A stretch of 64,000 nucleotides of DNA from Pseudomonas kilonensis (GTDB taxonomy: Bacteria; Pseudomonadota; Gammaproteobacteria; Pseudomonadales; Pseudomonadaceae). Of the stretch, positions 6,613-15,778 are shown one piece after another. Position numbers and translations under genes: made by a program. The notes beneath the pieces were generated by a model. It saw nothing but the letters and a program-made list of their open reading frames with translations. It searched no databases and had not been told where the DNA came from. The stretch is from assembly GCF_001269885.1 (NCBI RefSeq), contig NZ_LHVH01000017.1:496001-560000 (forward strand), in the 5' to 3' direction. Every line of letters starts with the position of its first letter. Position 1 is the stretch's first letter.

Positions 6613-9117
6613 TCAACCCTCGCGCAATACTGTCAGCGGGCTGGCGTTGAGCGCTCGACGGGTGCCAAATACCCCGGCCGCACCGATCAACAAGGCCCCC
6701 AGCAGCGGCAATGCCAACAGCCATGGATGCGGATGCCAGGGCAGGTCGAAGGCGTATCGGTAAAGCACCAGGCTCACCAGCTCCGAACCCAGGGCCGCGA
6801 GCAGGCCGCTGACCGCGCCCAGCAGGCCGAACTCGATGCGCCGGGCCTTGACCAGCAGAGGCCGTTCGGCGCCCAGTGCGCGCAACAGCGCGCCTTGGTG
6901 AATCCGCTCGTCGAGGGTCGCCTGCAGGCCGGAAAACAGCACCGCCATCCCCGCCGCCAGCACAAACAGCAACACGTACTCCACCGCCAGGGTCACCTGG
7001 GCCAGAATGCTGCGCAGTTGCTCGAGCAGGGCCTCGACTTGCAGGATCGTCACCGCCGGAAAGGCCCGGGACAGGTCGACGATCTGTTGGTCGTGGCCCG
7101 GCGCCAGGTAGAAACTGGTGAGATAGGTCGCCGGCAGATCCTTCAATGTGCCGGGCTGGAAGATCATGAAGAAGTTGGGCTGGAAATTGTCCCAGTTGAT
7201 CTCCCGCAGGCTGGTGACCTTCGCTTCACGGTTGACCCCCCCCACGCTGAACACCAGACGGTCGCCCAGTTTGATATTGAGGTTCTCGGCCACTTTGCCT
7301 TCCACCGAAACCCCGGGGATATCGTCCGGTGGCTGCTGTGGCCACCAGGTCCCTGCGGTGACGATGTTGCCCGCCGGCAGGTCTTCGGCCCAGGTCAGGC
7401 TCAGGTCACGTTGCAGCGCCCGGTCACCGGCCGATTCCTTGGTGACGAACTCTGTGGCCGGCTCGCCATTGATGCTGATGAGACGCCCGGGTACCACGGG
7501 GTAGAGCGGGGCCGATTGCGCCGACAATGCCAGCAGCTTGTCGGTGAAGGCCTGCTTGTCGTTGGGCAGGATATTCAGGGCGAAATAGTTCGGGGCGTTT
7601 TTTGGCAACTGGTTTTGCCAGGTGTCCAGTAGTTCACCGCGCAACAGCGCGATCAGCGCCATGGACAGCAGGATCAGGCCGAACGCCAGGGCCTGGCCTG
7701 CCGCCGCCAAGGGATGGCGCAGCAATTGGCCGAGGCCCAGCCGCCAGGGCAAGGCGGCGCGGGCCAGCAGGCGACGCAGGCTCTGGAGCAGCAGCAACAA
7801 CAAGCTGCCAAGCACCAGTGCGGCGACGACGCCACCACCGAGCAGGGCGAAGGTGAGGACCAGGTCCAGGCTCAGGCGCCACATGATCAGGCCCAAGGCA
7901 CCCAACGCAGCACCGTAGATCACCCAGGAGCTGGAGGGGATCGGCAGCATGTCCCGGCGCAGTACGCGCAACGGTGGTACCCGGCCCAGCGCAGCCAGTG
8001 GCGGCAGGGCGAACCCTGCCAGCGCCACCAGCCCGGTGCCGATCCCGGCGATCGCCGGCAGCAGGCCACCCGGCGGAACGGTGGTGGGTAGCAGGTCATG
8101 CAGCAGGGCGAACAGGCCCAGTTGGGCGATCCAGCCGAGCAGGGCGCCACTGATGCTGGCGAGCAGGCCCAGCACCGTCAATTGCAGGCTGAACAGCACC
8201 ATGGTTTCCCGGCGTGACAGGCCCAGGCAGCGTAGCAGCGCGCTGGCATCGAAACGTCGGGTGGCAAAGCGGTTGGCCGAGAGCGCGACGGCGACACCGG
8301 ACAGCAACACCGCTACCAGGCTGGCCATGTTCAGGTAGCGTTCGGCCTTGCCCAGGGCCCCACCGATCTGCCGGTTGCCGTCGCGGGCATCCTGCAGGCG
8401 TTGGTTGGCTTCAAGGCCCGGCTTGACCAGGTCACGGTAGGTTTGCAGCGCCGGCGCCGGGCCACGCCACAGGTCTCGATAGCTGACACGGCTGCCCGGC
8501 TGGACCACGCCGGTGGCTTCCAGGTCCTTGAGGTTGATCAGCACCCGCGGGGTGAGGCTGTAGAAGTTGCCGGCGCGATCGGGCTCGTAAGTCAGTACGC
8601 GGCTCAGGCGCAAGGTCTGGTTGCCGACGTCGATGCTGTCGCCGATCTTCAGGTCCAGTGCCGTCAGCAGTCGTGCTTCGACCCAGGCCTCGCCAGGGTT
8701 CGGACGTCCGCCGATTTCTTCCGGGGCGAACGGGGTTGGGGTGCTTTTCAGTTCGCCGCGCAATGGGTAGCTGTCATCGGCTGCCTTGACGCTGGACAGC
8801 TGGATGCCGTTGTCGGTGGCCACGACACTGGAGAACTCCACGACCCGGGCGTGTTCCAGGCCCAGTTCGGTGCCGCTGCGGATCTGCTCCGGGCGGGCGG
8901 GGGAGCTGCCTTCGAGCAGCAGGTCGGCACCGAGGAACTCGGTGGCGCGCATCATCATCGCGCCGTTGAGGCGTGCGCCGAAGTAACCGATGGCGGTACT
9001 GGCCGCCACCGCCACCAGCAGGGCGAAGAACAACACCCGCAACTCACCGGCGCGGGCATCGCGAAGCAATTGACGGACAGCGAGACTGAACAGGCGCAAC
9101 AGCGGCAAGCGTGCCAT
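6613..9117 (-). CDS. ABC exporter permease, FtsX/YbbP-like
   Basis: Inner-membrane permease of the MacB/FtsX superfamily, 834 residues. One membrane helix near the N-terminus ([22 protein letters not shown]) is followed by a large periplasmic domain (about 50-250). Clusters of helices at about 255-480 and a second FtsX core at the C-terminus (about 710-830) complete it. The duplicated-core layout is that of YbbP, the partner of the YbbA ATPase beside the TesA esterase in E. coli. The ATG at 9117 overlaps the TGA of the ATPase gene (TGATG), so translation is probably coupled. It is likely an exporter or lipid/lipoprotein extraction system; its substrate is unknown. Confidence 0.9.
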   Translation of the reverse strand: MARLPLLRLFSLAVRQLLRDARAGELRVLFFALLVAVAASTAIGYFGARLNGAMMMRATEFLGADLLLEGSSPARPEQIRSGTELGLEHARVVEFSSVVATDNGIQLSSVKAADDSYPLRGELKSTPTPFAPEEIGGRPNPGEAWVEARLLTALDLKIGDSIDVGNQTLRLSRVLTYEPDRAGNFYSLTPRVLINLKDLEATGVVQPGSRVSYRDLWRGPAPALQTYRDLVKPGLEANQRLQDARDGNRQIGGALGKAERYLNMASLVAVLLSGVAVALSANRFATRRFDASALLRCLGLSRRETMVLFSLQLTVLGLLASISGALLGWIAQLGLFALLHDLLPTTVPPGGLLPAIAGIGTGLVALAGFALPPLAALGRVPPLRVLRRDMLPIPSSSWVIYGAALGALGLIMWRLSLDLVLTFALLGGGVVAALVLGSLLLLLLQSLRRLLARAALPWRLGLGQLLRHPLAAAGQALAFGLILLSMALIALLRGELLDTWQNQLPKNAPNYFALNILPNDKQAFTDKLLALSAQSAPLYPVVPGRLISINGEPATEFVTKESAGDRALQRDLSLTWAEDLPAGNIVTAGTWWPQQPPDDIPGVSVEGKVAENLNIKLGDRLVFSVGGVNREAKVTSLREINWDNFQPNFFMIFQPGTLKDLPATYLTSFYLAPGHDQQIVDLSRAFPAVTILQVEALLEQLRSILAQVTLAVEYVLLFVLAAGMAVLFSGLQATLDERIHQGALLRALGAERPLLVKARRIEFGLLGAVSGLLAALGSELVSLVLYRYAFDLPWHPHPWLLALPLLGALLIGAAGVFGTRRALNASPLTVLREG

Positions 9118-9800
9118 CAAGGCTCCAGAGGGGCGACCATCTCGCCGGCTTCAAGTCGGATCAGGCGCCGGCAGCGATGTGCCAGGCGTTCATCATGGGT
9201 CACCAGCACCAGGGTCGTGCCGCGTTCCTTGTTCAATTCGAACAGCAGGTCGCTGATGCGCTCGCCGGTGTGGCTGTCGAGGTTGCCGGTGGGTTCGTCG
9301 GCAAACAGCACGTCGGGCTCGGCGGCAAAGGCGCGGGCAATCGCCACCCGTTGCTGTTCGCCACCGGAGAGCTGGCGCGGCGAGTGGGTCAGGCGCTGGC
9401 CCAGGCCAACGCGCTGCAACAGTTGCGTGGCACGTTCGCGGGCATCCTTGCGCCCGTCCAGTTCCAGCGGCAGCATGACGTTTTCCAGTGCGTTGAGGCT
9501 GTCGAGCAACTGGAACGACTGGAAGACGAAACCGACATGCTCGGCGCGGATCCGCGCGCGCTGGTCTTCATCCAGTGCGCTGAGGGCCTGGCCGGCGAGC
9601 GTCACTTCGCCGCTGCTGGGCAGGTCGAGGCCGGCCAGCAGACCCAGGAGGGTGGATTTGCCGGAACCGGATGCGCCAACGATGGCCAGGCTGTCGCCTC
9701 TATTCAGTTCGAGGCTGAGTTCGTGCAGGATGGTCAGTTCACCTTCCGCGCTGGAGACCACTTTGCTAAGGTCCGTCGCGGTGAGAATGCTTGAGCCCAT
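9117..9800 (-). CDS. ABC transporter ATPase, YbbA/LolD-like
   Basis: ATP-hydrolysing subunit of 227 residues for the adjacent FtsX-type permease. It has Walker A GASGSGKST, Q-loop VFQSFQLLDSLNALENVMLPLEL, signature LSGGEQQRVAIARA, Walker B VLFADEPTGNLD and the switch His in VLVTHDERLA. The closest known arrangement is ybbA-ybbP next to tesA. The start at 9800 (MGSSILTATDLSK) gives the usual family length, and upstream in-frame codons run into the divergently transcribed tesA. Only 10 bp separate the two start codons, so both promoters must lie within or across the opposite gene starts. Confidence 0.92.
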   Translation of the reverse strand: MGSSILTATDLSKVVSSAEGELTILHELSLELNRGDSLAIVGASGSGKSTLLGLLAGLDLPSSGEVTLAGQALSALDEDQRARIRAEHVGFVFQSFQLLDSLNALENVMLPLELDGRKDARERATQLLQRVGLGQRLTHSPRQLSGGEQQRVAIARAFAAEPDVLFADEPTGNLDSHTGERISDLLFELNKERGTTLVLVTHDERLAHRCRRLIRLEAGEMVAPLEP

Positions 9801-9810
9801 GGAGAGTCCG

Positions 9811-10416
9811 ATGCGTGTGTGGTTTTTGAGTGCCGGCCTGGCCTTGATGTGCATGGCCCAGAACGCAGCGGCGGGTACAGTCCTGATCGTTGGCGATAGT
9901 ATCAGCGCGGCTTTCGGCCTGGATACCCGGCAAGGGTGGGTGTCGTTGCTCGAACAACGGCTCAAGGCCGAGGGTTTTGACGATAAAGTGGTCAATGCGT
10001 CCATCAGTGGCGACACCAGCGCCGGAGGCCAGGCGCGGCTGCCGGCGCTGCTTGCAGCCCATAAGCCGGACCTGGTGATCCTGGAACTGGGTGGCAACGA
10101 TGGCTTGCGCGGACAGCCGCCAACACAATTGCAACAAAACCTTGCAGCGATGATCGACAGCGCCCGCGCCAGCGGAGCCAAGGTGCTTTTGCTGGGCATG
10201 CAACTGCCGCCCAATTACGGGCGGCGCTACACCGAGGCCTTTACCCGGGTCTACAGCACCCTGGCCGAGGAGAAAAAAATCCCGTTGGTGCCGTTTTTCC
10301 TCAAGGACGTCGGTGGCATCCCGACCATGATGCAAGGCGACGGATTGCACCCGTCCGTCGCGGCCCAGGGTCAGTTGCTGGAAAATGTCTGGCCGACGCT
10401 GAAACCGCTGCTTTGA
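9811..10416 (+). CDS. tesA: Arylesterase / thioesterase I / lysophospholipase L1
   Basis: Periplasmic SGNH-family hydrolase acting on acyl-CoA analogues, aryl esters and lysophospholipids. It has 201 residues with a signal peptide ending around AQNAAAG. Block I, VGDSISAAFG, carries the nucleophile (Ser30). Block II is Gly in SGDTSAGG, block III is LELGGNDGLRG, and block V, DGLHPS, carries Asp177 and His180. GGAGAG lies 4-9 nt before the chosen ATG; an in-frame ATG at 9799 would lack this spacing. The divergent pairing with the YbbA/YbbP exporter is the same as in enterobacteria, which suggests a conserved lipid-related unit. Confidence 0.93.
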   Translation: MRVWFLSAGLALMCMAQNAAAGTVLIVGDSISAAFGLDTRQGWVSLLEQRLKAEGFDDKVVNASISGDTSAGGQARLPALLAAHKPDLVILELGGNDGLRGQPPTQLQQNLAAMIDSARASGAKVLLLGMQLPPNYGRRYTEAFTRVYSTLAEEKKIPLVPFFLKDVGGIPTMMQGDGLHPSVAAQGQLLENVWPTLKPLL

Positions 10417-10472
10417 CGCTTTTCTAAGGGCGGGCTTTCGGCTAATGTGGCGCCCCCGATTTGGAGCCCTCG

Positions 10473-10766
10473 ATGCCGCGTCCCGCCTGGTCCCTGTTTG
10501 CCTACCAACTGATCGAGCCTGACGAGCAGCTGGATCTGTTCGCCTGCCAGGAAGTACGGGTGCACCTGGTGACCCGGCAGTTGGAACTCGGTGGCTCGGC
10601 CGACCGGACCCTCTGCGGCAGCCTGCTGCCGGCCCAGCCGCGCTGGTCGAGCGTCGATCGCAAGATTTTCCAGGATCATCGCCTGTGCTCGCTGTGCCGG
10701 GCGATCCTGGAGTCCCAGAAGCGCGGCACTTCGCCGATCTGGCCTGAGCTGCGGTTCGAGCTGTAA
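10473..10766 (+). CDS. Uncharacterised small cysteine-containing protein
   Basis: A 97-residue protein from the ATG at 10473, with GGAG six bases upstream. I do not recognise a family. There is no signal peptide or membrane helix. Four Cys residues are present: one in LFACQEV, one in RTLCGSL and a pair in HRLCSLCRAIL. The CxxC plus upstream Cys could bind a metal, but this is only suggested by pattern. GC3-biased codons and a good ribosome site support a real gene. It lies 56 bp after tesA on the same strand and may be co-transcribed with it, followed by a REP pair. Confidence 0.65.
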   Translation: MPRPAWSLFAYQLIEPDEQLDLFACQEVRVHLVTRQLELGGSADRTLCGSLLPAQPRWSSVDRKIFQDHRLCSLCRAILESQKRGTSPIWPELRFEL

Positions 10767-10790
10767 TTCCTCAGATTTCCGACATGTCCC

Positions 10791-10883
10791 TTGTGGGAGC
10801 GAGCCTGCTCGCGATGGCGGCGGCACATTCAACATTAATGCAAGCAGACCCACCGCTATCGCGAGCAGGCTCGCTCCCACAGG
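10791..10883. repeat. REP doublet (REPIN-like)
   Basis: Facing cores of the GGGAGCGAGCCTGCTCGCGAT type around a 40-bp centre, with complementary inner flanks (GGCGG/CCGCT). The pair fills the gap before the L,D-transpeptidase gene. Confidence 0.92.
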
Positions 10884-11026
10884 GATTTGGTCGAACCGTC
10901 CATAGATGTGAACGCCTGAAACAATGCTGCACATCGGACGCCTTTGTACCGCTCTCCCCGAAATAACAGGTGGCAGTGTACAATCGCCGTTTTCATACCC
11001 TGTTCGATCTGCGAAGGATTTCCCGG

Positions 11027-11998
11027 ATGTTGCCGCGCTTGCCTGCCGTCGCCCGCTGCCTGTCTCTTGCCGCCCTGTGTATGGCGGGCCCCGTTGCCGC
11101 CCTGGAGCTGCCTCTGCCACCGCCGGGTGAAGACATCATTGGCCAGGTGCAGGTCATCAAGGCCAAATACGAAGACACCTTCGCCGACCTGGGCACCACC
11201 TATGACCTGGGCTACAGCGAGATGGTCGCCGCCAACCCGGGGGTCGATCCCTGGTTGCCGGGCGCTGGCACCGAGATCGTGCTGCCAACTCGCTTCATCC
11301 TGCCACCGGGTCCGCGCGAGGGCATCGTGATCAACCTGGCCGAGTACCGTCTCTACTATTTCCCCAAAGGGCGGAACGTGGTCTACACCTTCCCGCTGGG
11401 GATTGGGCGTGAGGGCTGGGGATCGCCGATCGCCCACACCAGCATCATCGCCAAGACACCGAACCCGACCTGGACCCCGCCGGCATCGATCAAGGCCGAA
11501 CACGCTGCCGACGGCGACCCGCTGCCAAATGTCGTGCCGGCCGGTCCCGATAACCCGCTGGGGCCGTTCAAGTTCACCCTGGGTACCCCGGGCTACCTGA
11601 TCCATGGTTCGAACAAGAAGTTCGGCATCGGCATGCGGACCAGCCACGGCTGCTTCCGGATGTTCAACAACAACGTCCTGGAAATGGCCGGCATGGTGCC
11701 GGTAGGTACATCGGTGCGGATCATCAATGACCCCTACAAGCTGGGCTTGAGCGGTGGCAAGGTGTACCTGGAAGCGCATACGCCGCTGGACGACAAGGGC
11801 AACCCGTCGGTGGTGGACAAGCACACCGCAGTGATCAACGCGATGCTCAAGCGTGAAGACATCACCAGCAACCTGCGTATGAACTGGGACGTGGTGCGGG
11901 ACGTGGTGGCGGCCGAAGATGGCCTGCCGGTGGAAATCGCTATTCCGAACACCTCGGCACCGATGGTCACGAGCGCGCCGATCGACTTGCAGCAGTAA
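11027..11998 (+). CDS. L,D-transpeptidase (YkuD domain)
   Basis: Periplasmic enzyme that forms 3-3 peptidoglycan cross-links or attaches lipoprotein to the wall. The 323 residues start at the ATG 11027, with AAGGA well placed. There is a signal peptide to about GPVAALE, a LysM-like N-terminal part (DLGTTYDLGYSEMVAANPGVDPWLP), then the YkuD domain with YLIHGSNK and the active-site SHGCFRMFN (Cys209). A C-terminal extension of about 80 residues follows. The family includes the ErfK/YbiS enzymes that link Lpp to peptidoglycan. The Lpp/OprI-type lipoprotein gene lies next door, converging on it, which makes OprI a plausible partner (inference). Confidence 0.92.
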   Translation: MLPRLPAVARCLSLAALCMAGPVAALELPLPPPGEDIIGQVQVIKAKYEDTFADLGTTYDLGYSEMVAANPGVDPWLPGAGTEIVLPTRFILPPGPREGIVINLAEYRLYYFPKGRNVVYTFPLGIGREGWGSPIAHTSIIAKTPNPTWTPPASIKAEHAADGDPLPNVVPAGPDNPLGPFKFTLGTPGYLIHGSNKKFGIGMRTSHGCFRMFNNNVLEMAGMVPVGTSVRIINDPYKLGLSGGKVYLEAHTPLDDKGNPSVVDKHTAVINAMLKREDITSNLRMNWDVVRDVVAAEDGLPVEIAIPNTSAPMVTSAPIDLQQ

Positions 11999-12011
11999 AA
12001 AACTCGAAAAC

Positions 12012-12048
12012 AACCCGCCGACGTTTCGCGATGTCGGCGGGTTTTTTA
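12012..12048 (+). terminator. Rho-independent terminator after the L,D-transpeptidase gene
   Basis: 11-bp stem AACCCGCCGAC / GTCGGCGGGTT with a 10-base loop, followed by a T-run. Confidence 0.92.
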
Positions 12049-12069
12049 TTGCCTGCTAAAACTCAAGCA

Positions 12070-12102
12070 ATAAAAAAGCCGACCCAAAAATGGGTCGGCT
12101 CG
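12070..12102 (-). terminator. Rho-independent terminator of oprI
   Basis: 10-bp stem AGCCGACCCA / TGGGTCGGCT (12077-12086/12091-12100) around a short A-loop. On the minus strand it ends in a run of Ts. It sits about 20 bp beyond the oprI stop. Confidence 0.92.
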
Positions 12103-12122
12103 ATAACAATCCCGAAGGACTA

Positions 12123-12374
12123 TTACTTGCGGCTAGCTTTTTCCAGCATGCGCAGAGCACGCTCGTTAGCTTCGTCAGCAGTCTGTTGTGCTTTTTGAGC
12201 AGCAGCCAGAGCTTCATCAGCTTTACGGTAAGCTTCGTCTGCACGAGCCTGGGAGCGAGCTGCTGCGTCTTCGGTAGCAGTCAGACGTGCTTCGGTTTCT
12301 TTCGATGCGCTGCTGCAACCGGTAGCCAGAACTGCGGCCAGGGCCAGAGCAGAGAATTTCAGAACGTTGTTCAT
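12123..12374 (-). CDS. oprI: Major outer membrane lipoprotein OprI
   Basis: Abundant Lpp-like lipoprotein that tethers or stabilises the outer membrane, 83 residues. The signal peptide ends in the lipobox LATGC, so Cys20 would be acylated. The mature part is a continuous alpha-helical coiled coil rich in Ala with heptad spacing ([18 protein letters not shown]), ending in ...MLEKASRK, whose terminal Lys could be linked to peptidoglycan. The ATG at 12374 has GGGGAAACCG in front. Promoter and terminator are both visible. The codons are strongly biased, as expected for a very highly expressed gene. Confidence 0.97.
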   Translation of the reverse strand: MNNVLKFSALALAAVLATGCSSASKETEARLTATEDAAARSQARADEAYRKADEALAAAQKAQQTADEANERALRMLEKASRK

Positions 12375-12440
12375 CGGTTTCCCCTTCAAGGACTTTCTAT
12401 TAGTGACTGTCTCCCCAGACTGAGGAGTTAGCCGGCGTAC

Positions 12441-12468
12441 ATACTACCCATTACTTGTAGTAAGTAAA
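12441..12468 (-). promoter_or_regulatory. Candidate sigma-70 promoter of oprI
   Basis: On the minus strand, -35 TTTACT (12463-12468), a 16-bp spacer and -10 TAGTAT (12441-12446). An A/T-rich stretch lies upstream that could act as an UP element. The distance to the oprI ATG gives a leader of about 60 nt. Confidence 0.5.
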
Positions 12469-12469
12469 C

Positions 12470-13006
12470 TGACGTAGCGCAAGAAGCAAAAAAATTGTAG
12501 GCGGTGATTCTTTTTCGAGCAACTTTTCTTCGGATTGTTTAAAAAATATACAGGCCCAAGCCCATGGCTGGGGCGTGCTGGCGGAAAAAAGTTCCGCAGC
12601 GGGGCGAACTCTTGCAGCCCTCGCTAACGTCGTTGTTTATTGATTCACCTACACTTTTGTACATTTTTTGTGCAATGCCCCAGGCATCTTTATTGGTATT
12701 GGCGGTGACTTTAACTACGCGCGCTCGTCTCAAGACTCAACAACTGGCGATGTTCAGCTATTGCACCGTGACCGACTACAGCGCGACGATGGCGCTCAAT
12801 CGATAAACCCGACCAGGTTACGCCTTCGATGACAGGCGTGCCTTGAGCATTTGCGTCATTGGTGCCTACTATTCACGACGTGCTCGGGTTTGAGCGGATC
12901 GGTTTTGGCGCTCGGTGACCAGGAAGGCACGGGGTGGCGTAGATGTTCCTTCGCCGGAAAAACATCGGTAAGGTAGGGGTCGCATTCAGACCCGCGAGGA
13001 GTAGTG
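12470..13006. other. Intergenic region without a supported gene
   Basis: About 540 bp between oprI and the acetyltransferase gene. The oprI side is A/T-rich. From about 12690 to 12800 the sequence looks codon-like in one plus-strand frame (GIGGDFNYARSSQD..), but no start codon with a ribosome site is present. An overlapping 80-codon frame at 12564-12806 has unusual composition. It may be a decayed gene or a regulatory region; nothing firmer can be said. Confidence 0.4.
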
Positions 13007-13288
13007 ATGAGCGAGGCGGTTTCCATCCACCATGACCAGGCTGGTCATCAGTTCGAGACCAATGTGGACGGTCATCGTGCCTATCTGACCTATATGGACC
13101 TGGGCAAGCAGACCTTGGACATCTATCGCACCTTCGTGCCCAACGCCTTGCGTGGCCGGGGCATCGCAGCCGCGTTGACCGAACGGGCGCTGCAGTACGC
13201 CGAAGAAATGGGCTACACGGTGATCCCGTCCTGCTCCTACGTGGAGCGCTACATGGAGCGTCACCAGCGGCACGCGGCGAAACTCTGA
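13007..13288 (+). CDS. GNAT-type N-acetyltransferase (YjdJ-like short form)
   Basis: A 93-residue member of the small GCN5-related acetyltransferase group. The central ALRGRGIAAALTERAL is the acetyl-CoA pyrophosphate-binding loop (R/Q-x-x-G-x-G/A). TYMDLGKQTLDIYRTFVP and GYTVIPSCSYVERYMERH are the conserved strands around it. GAGGAG lies six bases before the ATG at 13007, so the GTG one codon earlier is less likely. It is a single-gene unit with its own terminator. The acyl acceptor is unknown. Confidence 0.85.
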   Translation: MSEAVSIHHDQAGHQFETNVDGHRAYLTYMDLGKQTLDIYRTFVPNALRGRGIAAALTERALQYAEEMGYTVIPSCSYVERYMERHQRHAAKL

Positions 13289-13308
13289 GAAAACGGATTC
13301 CCAAAAAA

Positions 13309-13338
13309 ACGCCGGCTGAAGAGCCCGGCGTTTTTTTA
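13309..13338 (+). terminator. Rho-independent terminator after the GNAT gene
   Basis: GC-rich stem ACGCCGG / CCGGCGT preceded by As and followed by seven Ts. Confidence 0.88.
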
Positions 13339-13353
13339 TGGCTTGAGGAAAGT

Positions 13354-13460
13354 AAAAGATCGCAGGCTTCGCCAGCTCCTACATCCCCGCTCCAAATATG
13401 TATAGGAGCTGCGTAGGAGCTGTGTAGGAGCTGTCGAGTGAAACGAGGCTGCGATCTTTT
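13354..13460. repeat. Second repeat family: GATCGCAG..GTAGGAGCTG palindrome
   Basis: Outer arms AAAGATCGCAG (13356 on) and CTGCGATCTTT (13449 on) are inverted. Inside are AGCTCCTAC and GTAGGAGCT. The centre carries three near-perfect 11-bp direct units (TAGGAGCTGCG/TGT) at about 13402-13434. It reaches the stop codon of the DAHP synthase gene. A relative is at 42246-42354. Confidence 0.82.
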
Positions 13461-14537
13461 TCAGCCGCGCTGCCGCTTCGGCAATACATCCTTGAGCTTG
13501 GCATGCATGCTGCGCAGGGTGTTCTCGGTCGCGCTCCAGTCGATGCAGGCATCGGTGATGGAGACGCCGTACTGCAAGTCGGCGAGGTCTTTCGGGATCG
13601 CCTGGCAGCCCCAGTTCAAGTGGCTTTCGACCATCAGGCCGATAATCGACTGGTTGCCTTCCAGGATCTGGTTGGCCACGTTCTCCATCACCAGCGGTTG
13701 CAGTGCCGGGTCCTTGTTGGAGTTGGCGTGGCTGCAGTCGACCATGATGTTCGGCTTGATCTTGGCTTTGTTCAGCGCCTGTTCACACAGCGCGACGCTG
13801 ACCGAATCGTAGTTCGGCTTGCCGTTGCCACCGCGCAGCACCACGTGACCGTAGGCGTTGCCCTTGGTGGTGACGATCGACACGCCACCTTCCTGGTTGA
13901 TGCCCAGGAAGCGGTGTGGGCTGGAGACTGACTGCAAGGCGTTGATCGCCACGGTGAGACCACCGTCGGTGCCGTTCTTGAAGCCCACTGCCGACGATAG
14001 GCCGGAGGCCATTTCGCGGTGGGTCTGGGATTCGGTGGTGCGCGCGCCGATGGCCGACCAGCTGATCAGGTCCTGCAAGTATTGCGGCGAGATCGGGTCC
14101 AGGGCTTCGGTGGCCGTGGGCAGGCCCATTTCCGCCAGGTCCAGCAGCAATTGACGACCGATGTGCAGGCCGTCCTGGATCTTGAAGGAGTCGTCCAGGT
14201 ACGGGTCGTTGATCAGGCCTTTCCAGCCGACGGTGGTCCGAGGCTTCTCGAAATACACCCGCATGACCAGGTACAAGGTGTCGGAGACTTCCGCAGCCAG
14301 CACCTTGAGGCGCTCGGCGTATTCGTGGGCGGCCTTGATGTCATGGATCGAGCAGGGCCCGATGACCACGAACAGGCGATGATCGGTGCCGTCCAGGATG
14401 TTGCGGATGACTTCCCGGCCCTTGGTCACGGTGCGCAGGGCAGCGTCGCTCAGGGGAATATCGCGCTTGAGCTGGTCAGGCGTGATGAGGGTCTCGTTGG
14501 AGGCGACGTTAAGGTCGTTGATCGGTAAATCAGCCAT
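13461..14537 (-). CDS. 3-deoxy-7-phosphoheptulonate synthase, class I
   Basis: First enzyme of the shikimate pathway, condensing phosphoenolpyruvate with erythrose 4-phosphate. The 358 residues match the AroF/AroG/AroH length. Visible motifs are VVIGPCSIHD (PEP and metal site), MRVYFEKPRTTVGWKG, GARTTESQTHREMASGLS, GFKNGTDG, KPNIMVDCSHANSNKD and GLMVESHLNWG. Feedback control by an aromatic amino acid is usual, but the specificity (Tyr, Phe or Trp) cannot be assigned safely. It is a single gene, with a repeat immediately at its 3' end. A class II enzyme for the same reaction is encoded at 27130-28476. Confidence 0.95.
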   Translation of the reverse strand: MADLPINDLNVASNETLITPDQLKRDIPLSDAALRTVTKGREVIRNILDGTDHRLFVVIGPCSIHDIKAAHEYAERLKVLAAEVSDTLYLVMRVYFEKPRTTVGWKGLINDPYLDDSFKIQDGLHIGRQLLLDLAEMGLPTATEALDPISPQYLQDLISWSAIGARTTESQTHREMASGLSSAVGFKNGTDGGLTVAINALQSVSSPHRFLGINQEGGVSIVTTKGNAYGHVVLRGGNGKPNYDSVSVALCEQALNKAKIKPNIMVDCSHANSNKDPALQPLVMENVANQILEGNQSIIGLMVESHLNWGCQAIPKDLADLQYGVSITDACIDWSATENTLRSMHAKLKDVLPKRQRG

Positions 14538-14804
14538 CGTGTTACTCGTCAGGTCACGGGTGCCGGCCGCCAGCGATCCCCGCGCGGCGGTGCACAGCGG
14601 ATTTTAAGCGCGTCGGGGAGCCGAACCTTATCGCGTTACGAGGCTGCTCGACAATGGGCTGGGACGGGTTTAATGCCCTATAGGCTGGGGAAAAGGCCTT
14701 GGAGATGGCTCTGCAACAGATTCGTGAGCAGATGTAATGAAGATTGCATGCCATGCCGCTCGCGCTGATAGTGTGCAGGGACTTTTACCTGGAGAGTTGC
14801 AACG

Positions 14805-15758
14805 ATGCAGGCAGGCGTGAAACCGCGGATCGGGATGATCGGCACCGGGGCGATCGGTGGGTTCTACGGCGTGATGCTGGCGCGTGCCGGTTTTGACGTG
14901 CACTTTTTACTGCGCAGCGAATTTGCTGCCGTGGCCGAAGCCGGTTTGCGGATCGACAGCGCGGTTCACGGTGCGCTGGCCCTCAACCCCGTCCAGGCGT
15001 ATCGCTCGGCAGCCGACATGCCGCCCTGCGACTGGCTGCTGGTCGGCGCCAAGACCACCAGCAATGCCGAGCTTGCCCCGGCCATTACCCAGGCTGCCGC
15101 TGATGGTGCAAAAGTCCTGTTGCTGCAGAACGGCCTGGATGTCGAAGACGATCTTCGACCTTTGTTGCCCGACTCGTTGCACCTGTTGGGTGGCCTGTGC
15201 CTGATCTGCGTGCATCGCGTCGGCCCTGGTGTCGTCACCCACCAGGCCCTTGGTGCGGTCAACGTCGGCTATCACAGCGGTCCTTGCGCCGATCAGGCAC
15301 AACGCATGGTGATCGTCGAAGAGGCGGCGACGTTGTTCCGCAGCGCCGGTATCGACGCCCAGGCCATGCCGGGCCTGCAACAGGCCCGCTGGCAGAAGCT
15401 GGTGTGGAATGTGCCATACAACGGTCTTTCGGTTCTGTTGGGCGCCAGTACCACGCCGTTGATGGCCAACGACCATAGCCGCGAATTGATCCAGGCACTG
15501 ATGGGGGAGGTGGTCCGCGGTGCGCAAGCCTGCGGGCATCACATCGCGCCGGGTTATGCCGAGTATCTGTTCACGATGACCGAGAAGATGCCCGACTACT
15601 GGCCGAGCATGTACCACGATTATTCCCACAAGCGTGCGCTGGAACTGGACGCGATCTACGGTCGGCCATTGGCGGCAGCGAAAGCGGCAGGGTGTGAGCT
15701 GCCGAAAATCGAAGCCTTGTACCAGGCGTTGGCGTTCGTGGACCGATATCACCGCTGA
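14805..15758 (+). CDS. 2-dehydropantoate 2-reductase family protein (PanE-like)
   Basis: NADPH-dependent reductase of 317 residues, expected to reduce ketopantoate to pantoate or a similar 2-oxo acid. The N-terminal Rossmann motif GTGAIGGFYGVMLARAG is intact. The helix-rich C-terminal domain has the family words LVWNVPYNGLSVLLGA and KMPDYWPSMYHDY. ApbA/PanE paralogues are common, so panE itself is not certain. GGAGAG precedes the ATG. It is followed after 20 bp by the 5'-nucleotidase gene, probably in one transcript. Confidence 0.85.
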   Translation: MQAGVKPRIGMIGTGAIGGFYGVMLARAGFDVHFLLRSEFAAVAEAGLRIDSAVHGALALNPVQAYRSAADMPPCDWLLVGAKTTSNAELAPAITQAAADGAKVLLLQNGLDVEDDLRPLLPDSLHLLGGLCLICVHRVGPGVVTHQALGAVNVGYHSGPCADQAQRMVIVEEAATLFRSAGIDAQAMPGLQQARWQKLVWNVPYNGLSVLLGASTTPLMANDHSRELIQALMGEVVRGAQACGHHIAPGYAEYLFTMTEKMPDYWPSMYHDYSHKRALELDAIYGRPLAAAKAAGCELPKIEALYQALAFVDRYHR

Positions 15759-15778
15759 GCGGGCGAAAGGGGAGCGGC

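Noticed and set aside
8401..9810. An apparent 470-residue N-terminal extension of TesA
   Set aside because: It runs through the ABC ATPase and permease genes on the other strand. The signal peptide and GGAGAG site place the start at 9811.
12564..12806. An 80-codon plus-strand frame upstream of the acetyltransferase gene
   Set aside because: There is no ribosome site, the composition is unusual, and a neighbouring frame looks equally plausible, so it was recorded only as an uncharacterised gap.
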